From an uncultured Dysosmobacter sp. (GTDB lineage: Bacteria; Bacillota; Clostridia; Oscillospirales; Oscillospiraceae), in assembly GCF_947631165.1 (NCBI RefSeq), contig NZ_CANRKH010000001.1, positions 62,001-126,000 on the forward strand: a stretch of DNA of 64,000 nt. The letters run 5' to 3'. This document shows positions 59,301-64,000 of this stretch, in pieces (the first letter of the stretch is position 1; the number at the start of each line of letters is the position of its first letter). The notes beneath the pieces were generated by a model. That model was not told the DNA's origin. It made no database searches and saw nothing but the letters and a program-made list of their open reading frames with translations. The position numbers were made by a program, and so were the translations under genes.

Positions 59301-59689
59301 GTTCCATCTCCTGCTTTCATCGTTTCAAAATAGAATCTGACCTTGTGCGGCGTCGGCTGCACCAGCCCAAACCGCACAGCGTTCCGATATGTCACGCTGT
59401 CCCGCTCCAGGACCTCTGGCATCCGCTCCAGCGCGGCCCGGAACTTCTCCAGCGTGAACGTGTGCTTATAGTGGTTACAGGACCGGCAGGCCGGGAGGAT
59501 GTTTTCCAGGTCATTCAGCCCCGCGCCGCCGTCCAATTCTTCATAGAGCTTCACCGGCTTTACGTGGTCCAGCTGCATTTCCTGTCTGGTGATTTCTTGC
59601 CCGCAGTAGGCGCAGCGCCCGCCGGTCTTTTGGTACACCGCCTCCCGCTCCGCGCTGGTCCATTTCTTGCGGTCCGCCACCTGTCGCAC
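59297..59689 (-). CDS. HNH endonuclease
   Basis: 130 residues. GGRCAYCGQEI with QLDHVKPVKL and ILPACRSCNHYK: zinc Cys pairs around the DH catalytic His, a complete HNH. Away from the terminase, so more likely an early nuclease or a homing enzyme than the packaging partner. Confidence 0.9.
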   Translation of the reverse strand: MRQVADRKKWTSAEREAVYQKTGGRCAYCGQEITRQEMQLDHVKPVKLYEELDGGAGLNDLENILPACRSCNHYKHTFTLEKFRAALERMPEVLERDSVTYRNAVRFGLVQPTPHKVRFYFETMKAGDGT

Positions 59690-59692
59690 CCC

Positions 59693-59929
59693 CTATCCGC
59701 CGAGAACGTCCTTCGCCATTTCCAGCAGCTCCGTCGCGTGGTCGTGGTCCACGATTTTGCATCGGCCCTCTTTCTTCGGGTCCGGCTCAATGGCCCACGT
59801 GGCCTTGTTCGCCATCAGCTCGAACTTCTTCTGCACGGAGGACAGCACCCGGTCATACTTCGCCCGGTCCGTTTTCCACTGGAGGAAGTCGCCGTACTCC
59901 TCCTCCGTCATCTCCACATAGCACTTCAT
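59693..59929 (-). CDS. Small acidic-basic phage protein, 78 aa
   Basis: KCYVEMTEEEYGDFLQWKTD, then VQKKFELMANKATWAIEPDP; helical. Overlaps the next gene by four bases. Unknown function. Confidence 0.6.
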   Translation of the reverse strand: MKCYVEMTEEEYGDFLQWKTDRAKYDRVLSSVQKKFELMANKATWAIEPDPKKEGRCKIVDHDHATELLEMAKDVLGG

Positions 59930-60606
59930 TCCGCGCTCGCCCCCTCTCCGATACGCTTAAACTGGATGACCCACACCCAGGGATTGGCCGCCCAGCCGTA
60001 CAGGTCGCGGTCCGCCGCCTTGATGGTGCTGTCCCACAGGTCGCTGAACATCCCTCGGTAAAATTCTTCGCCCACCTCGTCAAGCGGTTCCCGTCCAATT
60101 CCTTCCGCTTCAATCTCCGCGGTTTCTATGCTCTGCAGGCGCTCCGGTCGCACGTCCTCCACTCGGAGGAAAATCCGGGCGGCCTCCCGCGGCATGAAGT
60201 AGGGGGATTGCCACTGTTCAAACGGCTTATTCCCGTACTTGGCCCACCTCTCGGCGCGGTCCTTGTCCCGGAACATGAACCGGACGGTTTCCCCGTCCTT
60301 GAATCCGACCGCATACCCGGTCTCTCCGAACATCCCCATGCAGCGCCACGGCTCCGGCACATAGAAATCGCCAAAACCCACATACGGCGAATAGACCACT
60401 TTCCCGTTGATGGTAACCTGCCTGTTATTGTCATCGTAATAAAGGGCACCCGACCCTTTACTTACCCAAAATTTGAGTTCGTTAGCGGGTTTTCCATCCA
60501 CTCTATCGCCAATGTTGATAAGTTCCTTGATTACCCGCCGCGTCTCCGTTTTTCTGCCCTCGCGGACGGCCTGGGTCATCTCGGCATTGAACAGAATCGG
60601 CTTCAC
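59926..60606 (-). CDS. ASCH-like phage protein (GTG start)
   Basis: 226 residues from GTG 60606, overlapping the upstream TGA. VKPILFNAEMTQAVREGRKT and ETRRVIK open the family; YFMPREAARIFLRVEDVRPE and WDSTIKAADRDLYGWAANPW follow. The ASCH fold binds RNA or nucleotides. Common in early regions of Firmicute phages. Confidence 0.75.
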   Translation of the reverse strand: MKPILFNAEMTQAVREGRKTETRRVIKELINIGDRVDGKPANELKFWVSKGSGALYYDDNNRQVTINGKVVYSPYVGFGDFYVPEPWRCMGMFGETGYAVGFKDGETVRFMFRDKDRAERWAKYGNKPFEQWQSPYFMPREAARIFLRVEDVRPERLQSIETAEIEAEGIGREPLDEVGEEFYRGMFSDLWDSTIKAADRDLYGWAANPWVWVIQFKRIGEGASAE

Positions 60607-60776
60607 GCCTCCGCCGCCTCCTTTGCCTTTTTGCACTTCTCCAGCCGCTTGCAGGTGAAGCACCGGCCATGGGTCCCGCGCCGGTCCCCGATGGTGCAGA
60701 TAAGATACCCCCGCTCCACCTTGGACTTCTGGCACTCCTTACACTTCCCGAAGCGGCGGCAATCCTTGTCACACAT
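60603..60776 (-). CDS. Small Cys-rich protein, 57 aa
   Basis: ATG 60776: MCDKDCRRFGKCKECQKSKV, then GYLICTIGDRRGTHGRCFTC and a basic end. Eight Cys in 57 residues, a two-zinc fold likely. Its stop overlaps the following GTG (GTGA). Unknown function. Confidence 0.65.
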   Translation of the reverse strand: MCDKDCRRFGKCKECQKSKVERGYLICTIGDRRGTHGRCFTCKRLEKCKKAKEAAEA

Positions 60777-60788
60777 TCCGCTCCCTCC

Positions 60789-61175
60789 TTAACCCTTGCT
60801 CCAGATTTCGTCCACGCGCTGGCGGCATCCCTCCAGGCTCCCGCTGAAAACCCAGTCCCGCACGGTCTCCCGCGCCAGCCTGTTTGAGTAGATGTACTCC
60901 TCGTCGTAGTCCTCCTCCAGCGTCTCCCGGTCGTAGAACTTCACGATTTCGCCGCCAGCGCCCTGCATATCCAGGGCCAGCATGACCCGCCCACTGAGGT
61001 TTCGCATATCCGGTTGGATGCGCACCCGCATTTTTCCGAGGCACATAGAGAAGAATCCCTCCGACACCCCGACGGTCTGCGCCAGTCCCTTTGCCGTTCC
61101 CAGCTCCTTGTTAGCCAGCGCCCGCGCCGTCCCCAGCGTCAGCCGGAACCCGCCGGGATAATACTTCTTAGCCAC
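60789..61175 (-). CDS. Phage protein, 128 aa (GTG start)
   Basis: GTG 61175 overlaps the stop of the HTH gene. AKKYYPGGFRLTLGTARALA, then AQTVGVSEGFFSMCLGKMRV and a charged C terminus. The middle could be a small DNA-binding helix pair. Family not recognised. Confidence 0.65.
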   Translation of the reverse strand: MAKKYYPGGFRLTLGTARALANKELGTAKGLAQTVGVSEGFFSMCLGKMRVRIQPDMRNLSGRVMLALDMQGAGGEIVKFYDRETLEEDYDEEYIYSNRLARETVRDWVFSGSLEGCRQRVDEIWSKG

Positions 61176-61443
61176 CGTTTCCAGCCCCTTTCTGTGCCTG
61201 GCCGTTGCCGCGTCCCCTCTGCTCGTAGGATTGCTGAATCCGCATTTGCGCCAGGTCCGCGCTGTACCGCAGGCGCTGGTTCGGCAGCCTGCTTCCGTCC
61301 TGGCCGCGCCGCAGTTCAGAGTAGAGGGAGGACAGCGGGGCACCCAGCTTCTCCGCAATCTTCTTCACCTGGACGCCATCTTCCCACAGGCTTTGAATCG
61401 CCAGCCGCTCCTCGTAGGAGCGCGTAATATAGCAGCGTGCCAT
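61168..61443 (-). CDS. IS30-type HTH_38 protein, first gene at the right end
   Basis: 91 residues from ATG 61443 with GGGAGGTG upstream. SYEERLAIQSLWEDGVQVKK, then IAEKLGAPLSSLYSELRRG is the helix-turn-helix found at the N terminus of IS30 transposases (compare WDQRLTLERMLKKGIPKPVI at 10.4 kb), without any catalytic domain. Possibly the early regulator, or an end-binding protein for the transposase. Confidence 0.75.
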   Translation of the reverse strand: MARCYITRSYEERLAIQSLWEDGVQVKKIAEKLGAPLSSLYSELRRGQDGSRLPNQRLRYSADLAQMRIQQSYEQRGRGNGQAQKGAGNGG

Positions 61444-61471
61444 ACCTTTTTCACCTCCCAGGCATAAAAAA

Positions 61472-61509
61472 ATAAGTTTGCCGGTCCTTGTCGGACCTTG
61501 CAAACTTAT
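61472..61509 (-). terminator. Intrinsic terminator between the right end and the first early gene
   Basis: ATAAGTTTGC pairs with GCAAACTTAT (61472-61481, 61500-61509), with an inner GGTCC/GGACC stem, followed on the minus strand by seven T. It lies 29 bp upstream of the first ATG of the leftward early operon. Confidence 0.88.
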
Positions 61510-61522
61510 AGTAATGGCTGCT

Positions 61523-61537
61523 CATGTTACAAAAAGG
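61523..61537 (+). repeat. Right prophage boundary repeat (attR candidate)
   Basis: CATGTTACAAAAAGG, identical to 9233-9247 in the same orientation. Phage operon to the left; lower-GC host leader and efflux gene to the right. Confidence 0.75.
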
Positions 61538-61548
61538 TGCCCTCTATC

Positions 61549-61577
61549 TTGACAAGAAGGCATGCGCTGTGTAAAAT
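61549..61577 (+). promoter_or_regulatory. Promoter of the MATE efflux leader
   Basis: TTGACA (61549-61554), 17-bp spacer, TAAAAT (61572-61577): near-consensus. It begins only 12 bp outside the right prophage repeat, so the insertion just spares it but replaces the DNA upstream of -35. Confidence 0.88.
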
Positions 61578-61606
61578 TTTTGTTGCTGACGAGAGAGGTG
61601 AGCACA

Positions 61607-61699
61607 ATGCTGTTTGGGAAGTTTTGCATTGATCCCGGCTCCACACAAGTTTATACCGTGAAACATTGTGCGGAGCCTTTTCGGAAAGTTGATCTATAA
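61607..61699 (+). CDS. 30-residue leader peptide upstream of the efflux gene
   Basis: AGAGGTG seven bases before ATG 61607; the peptide starts MLFGKFCIDPGSTQVYTVKH. A hairpin (61637-61677) forms inside its coding sequence and ends in TTTT, so a ribosome moving or stalling here would change folding. This fits leader-controlled resistance genes. Confidence 0.7.
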   Translation: MLFGKFCIDPGSTQVYTVKHCAEPFRKVDL

Positions 61700-62070
61700 A
61701 GTGAGAAGGCCAAGACAGAAATAGACTGTCTTTGGTTTTTGTACCCTTTTATAATCAAATAACTTGATAAAGTGGTAAACCGCTTTTCAAGTGTCACAGC
61801 GCAGGCGTTGTGACAGGCCTTTTAACGGCCTTGATTTGGATTTCATAGTCCATAACCTTGCGCTTTGCGCACAGCGGGCATTGCCCTCTCAAAAAACAGC
61901 TTTGCTGTTTTTAAGTGTATGGATTATATCAGATCAACGATATGTACTTGACTGCTTAGGCCACAGGCAATGTTTATACCTGTGGCCTTTTGCTATGCTT
62001 GTTGATGATGGGCTGTGATGCAGAGGGTACACAATATTGTGTGCCCTTATCTCTTTTGGAGGAAAAATGA
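61700..62070 (+). promoter_or_regulatory. Structured leader of the efflux gene (attenuator candidate)
   Basis: Hairpins in series: 61762-61792, 61794-61815 (GTCACA with TGTGAC), 61815-61832, 61895-61917 with T5, 61960-61990 (AGGCCACAGG stem with TTTT, a good terminator) and 62027-62050. About 490 nt lie from promoter to gene, too long for a plain leader. Likely transcription attenuation that opens on antibiotic stress. Confidence 0.65.
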
Positions 62071-63450
62071 ATGATAAAAGAACATAGTTTGTTGACTGGG
62101 AGTGTGCCGAAAAAGCTGGCCGTTTTCGCCCTTCCGTTGCTTATGGCAAACATTTTGCAGGCTTTTTACAATGTGGTGGATATGCTGGTAGTCGGCCAGA
62201 TCGTGGGGGAAACGGGCCTTGCTGCGATCAATAACGCTTCTAAGCTGTGTTATATCATCAACTCAATTTGTATTGGTATGACAATGGGTGGAGCTGTGCT
62301 GATCGCTCAATACAAAGGGGCAGACGATAAAAAGGGGCAGGCGGAGTCCTTTCAAACGCTGGCCTTGCTCTCGCTGGTGTCTTCCCTGCTTGTAACCGCT
62401 GTAAGTTTGGCAATCTACCAGCCGCTTTTTCGGGTGTTAAACGTTCCGGCAGACGCATATCAAGATGCCTGTGACTATATGAAAATCATTTGCTGCGGAA
62501 CTGTGTTTATCTTCGGGTACAATGCTGTCTGCTCTGTGCTCAAGGGGCTAGGGGATTCTAAATCTCCCCTCTGTTTCGTAGGGATTGCCACCATCATCAA
62601 TGTCATTTTAGATGTCATATGGGTGGGGCCCTTTGGAATGGGCACAGCGGGAGCCGCTTATGCAACAATTACGGCGCAAGGAATTTCTTTTGCGATTTCT
62701 CTGTTCTATCTGAAGCGGCACAAGGTGTTTTTTCCTGCGGAAAATCACAGATCGTTTACGTTCCAATGGGATAAGCTAGCCGTCATTCTGAAGGTCGGTC
62801 TGCCCACAGCGGTCCAGATGGTCGTTGTCAACACGGCTTATCTGCTGGTAACAGGGATGCTCAATCAATTTGGCACATCTGTTTCTGCCGCCTCCGGCGT
62901 GGGCCTGCAGATCAACACCTTTGCCGGTATGCACTGCTGGGCCATCGGGCAGGCAGTAACGGCGATGGTCGGCCAATGCATGGGGGCGGGACAAATCGAG
63001 CGTGCCCGAAAGACGGTAAAAATGGGTTTAGCGATGAATATTGCCGTAACGCTGGTTGTGGTCATTGGCGTACAGCTTTTTGCTGAACAACTGATTTTGC
63101 TTTTCGGCAGTACCAACCAGGAAGTGGTGAACGCTGGCGTTTCCTACCTTCGTATCTGCTGCGGCATCAACAGCTTGATCTATGCCGCCATGTATACCCT
63201 GGATTCCTTTGCCATTGGAGCAGGGGCGGCAAATATCGCCATGCTCAACGCCCTGCTGGATGCAGTCATCGTGCGTTTGCCCGTGAGTCGGTTTTTTGCC
63301 TTTTCGCTCAATATGGGATTTTCAGGGATCTATTATGGGCAGGCGCTTTCACCGATCTTTCCAGCCATTGTAGGCTTTTTCTACTTTAAGAGCAGCTGTT
63401 GGGAACGAAAAACGCTCATTCAAAAAAGCTACAAGGAGATGCGCCCCTGA
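62071..63450 (+). CDS. MATE-family multidrug efflux transporter
   Basis: 459 residues, 12 hydrophobic helices in two halves. Starts SLLTGSVPKKLAVFALPLL; FYNVVDMLVVGQIVGETGLA and NAVCSVLKGLGDSKSPL are typical MATE stretches. Pumps cationic drugs out against Na+ or H+. GGAGG precedes the ATG by eight bases; an earlier ATG four bases upstream gives only a 6-codon frame. The gene is poorer in GC than its neighbours, which with the leader suggests transfer. Confidence 0.93.
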   Translation: MIKEHSLLTGSVPKKLAVFALPLLMANILQAFYNVVDMLVVGQIVGETGLAAINNASKLCYIINSICIGMTMGGAVLIAQYKGADDKKGQAESFQTLALLSLVSSLLVTAVSLAIYQPLFRVLNVPADAYQDACDYMKIICCGTVFIFGYNAVCSVLKGLGDSKSPLCFVGIATIINVILDVIWVGPFGMGTAGAAYATITAQGISFAISLFYLKRHKVFFPAENHRSFTFQWDKLAVILKVGLPTAVQMVVVNTAYLLVTGMLNQFGTSVSAASGVGLQINTFAGMHCWAIGQAVTAMVGQCMGAGQIERARKTVKMGLAMNIAVTLVVVIGVQLFAEQLILLFGSTNQEVVNAGVSYLRICCGINSLIYAAMYTLDSFAIGAGAANIAMLNALLDAVIVRLPVSRFFAFSLNMGFSGIYYGQALSPIFPAIVGFFYFKSSCWERKTLIQKSYKEMRP

Positions 63451-63630
63451 TAGCGCAGACTCGCTTCCCGGCATCTCACAAACGCCTGGGGCATTTGCGG
63501 GGCCCTGCCCCATCTCTGATCGTGCGCATAAGCGAAGGCCTGAGTTTGCCTGTCGTTCCGCAAGGAGGTGTGTAGGGGATGCCTTTGCGGGTTTCTTTCC
63601 CGCACGATTTTGATCAGCCCGCCGCAGCGG
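63451..63630. other. Intergenic stretch after the efflux gene, no supported gene
   Basis: Open frames here (minus 63349-63831) are shadows. An AAGGAGG at 63561 has only a short frame after it. Nothing else seen. Confidence 0.5.
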
Positions 63631-63657
63631 CCCATTTTTGTCTTCGACAAAAATGGG
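63631..63657. terminator. Perfect 12-bp hairpin
   Basis: 63631-63642 pairs with 63646-63657 around TTC; A/T-rich arms give T-runs on both strands. Probably ends transcripts from either side. Confidence 0.65.
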
Positions 63658-63660
63658 AAA

Positions 63661-63713
63661 GCTCCAAAAAGGAAATCCCCATCCTATCTGGATGGGGATT
63701 TCCTTTTTGGAGC
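63661..63713 (-). terminator. 24-bp perfect hairpin downstream of tRNA-Gly
   Basis: 63661-63684 pairs fully with 63690-63713 around five bases. One arm includes the tRNA 3' end (CCA and last acceptor bases), so terminator formation competes with the mature tRNA end until processing. Confidence 0.75.
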
Positions 63714-63783
63714 GGGCAACGAGGCTCGAACTCGCTACCTCCACCTTGGCAAGGTGGCGCTCTACCAGATGAGCTATGCCCGC
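63708..63783 (-). tRNA. tRNA-Gly (GCC anticodon)
   Basis: 76 nt on the minus strand with a full cloverleaf: 7-bp acceptor GCGGGCA/TGCCCGC, D stem GCTC/GAGC, anticodon stem CCACC/GGTGG with loop TTGCCAA, T arm with TTCGAGC, and encoded CCA. Confidence 0.97.
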
Positions 63784-63919
63784 AAGAACAAGGTGTATTT
63801 TAACAAAGGTTCCTCTGGCTGTCAAGCCCATTTTCCTAATTTTTTGATTTTCCCGTCATTCGCCGCATAATTTCCCCGCAGCCGGAAAGGCTAGGAAAAA
63901 CGTTTGGGAGGGATCACAT

Positions 63920-64000
63920 ATGGACATGTCGCCCAAGGACTATCAGCAGTATGTGAAGCAGAAGGCAAAAAAGTCGCCCCTTGTTAAGGACATCTTCTTT
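63920..64000 (+). CDS. spoVAC: Stage V sporulation protein AC-like (3' end outside window)
   Basis: The first 27 residues, MDMSPKDYQQYVKQKAKKSP then LVKDIFF, look like the SpoVAC start (short soluble head before membrane helices). GGGAGGG precedes the ATG. SpoVA proteins move dipicolinic acid in spores, so the host would be a spore former. Confidence 0.6.
   Translation, partial: MDMSPKDYQQYVKQKAKKSPLVKDIFF

Larger units (their letters stand above)
9233..61537. mobile_element. Prophage: myovirus with lambda-type head, P2-type tail and a retroelement
   Basis: About 52 kb between two 15-bp direct repeats. Contents: transposase and repressor-like gene at the left; lysis genes, a diversity-generating retroelement, and tail and head genes (leftward, 11.8-41.3 kb); a rightward block with repeated intergenic elements (42.6-48.6 kb); and accessory and regulatory genes (leftward, 48.8-61.4 kb). 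All expected virion functions are present and open. No tyrosine or serine integrase is seen. Confidence 0.9.

Noticed and set aside
9254-61554. TGTCAAGA and TCTTGACA as Mu-like TG...CA ends
   Set aside because: Only 8 bp match, and the flanking bases show no 5-bp target duplication; the 15-bp direct repeat is the better boundary.

Overview
The window looks like a chromosome segment of a spore-forming, GC-rich gut Clostridium of the Oscillospirales type (Flavonifractor, Oscillibacter or Lawsonibacter relatives). That placement is an inference from the CIRCE-controlled groESL operon, Gram-positive Shine-Dalgarno sites, a SpoVAC-like gene at the right edge and the general protein style. Host genes fill 1-9.2 kb: the end of a helicase-nuclease, groL/groS, a lipid kinase-like gene, an RNA methyltransferase, an Xre regulator gene broken by a small TA-flanked element, NfeD/SPFH membrane proteins and a DUF305 protein. 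Host genes resume at 61.5 kb with a MATE efflux pump behind a long structured leader, a tRNA-Gly and the start of the SpoVAC-like gene.

Between two 15-bp direct repeats (9233-9247 and 61523-61537) lies a complete-looking prophage of about 52 kb. It is a myovirus with a lambda-like head module (GpA-type terminase, gpB-type portal, ClpP-type protease with nested scaffold, decoration protein, E-type capsid) and a P2-like contractile tail (sheath, tube, frameshifted tail chaperone, TP901 tape measure, gpX, gpD, gpV, gpU, gp25, gpJ, gpI, fibre). Late genes run leftward from about 41.3 to 11.8 kb. Early and accessory genes run leftward from 61.4 to 48.8 kb: DNA methyltransferases, an HNH nuclease, a radical SAM protein, Lar-like and other Cys-rich small proteins, an HUH-type Rep and an ArpU-like regulator. 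A third block, 42.6-48.6 kb, runs rightward. No tyrosine or serine integrase is visible. The only recombinase is an IS30-family transposase next to the left end, and a lone IS30-type helix-turn-helix protein is the first gene at the right end.

Two systems stand out. (1) A diversity-generating retroelement at 15.1-19.7 kb: a reverse transcriptase, a 139-bp template repeat and a matching variable repeat at the 3' end of the tail-fibre gene. All 15 differences fall at template adenines, the mark of adenine-specific mutagenesis, so the phage diversifies its receptor-binding lectin-like tip. The RT carries YMDN instead of YMDD, and no Avd gene is seen. (2) Six copies of a 73-76-nt GC-rich intergenic element at 43.3-47.3 kb. 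Each begins at or just after a stop codon and ends shortly before the ribosome-binding site of the next small gene. Hairpin stems are kept while loops vary, which points to a repeated structured RNA of unknown function.

Other notable points are a permuted and broken C5 methyltransferase with a 10-nt poly-G tract, two rightward lysogeny-type genes with their own control regions, a promoter whose spacer is a palindrome repeated elsewhere in the phage, a -1 frameshift site in the tail chaperone, and a leader peptide with stacked hairpins ahead of the efflux pump.
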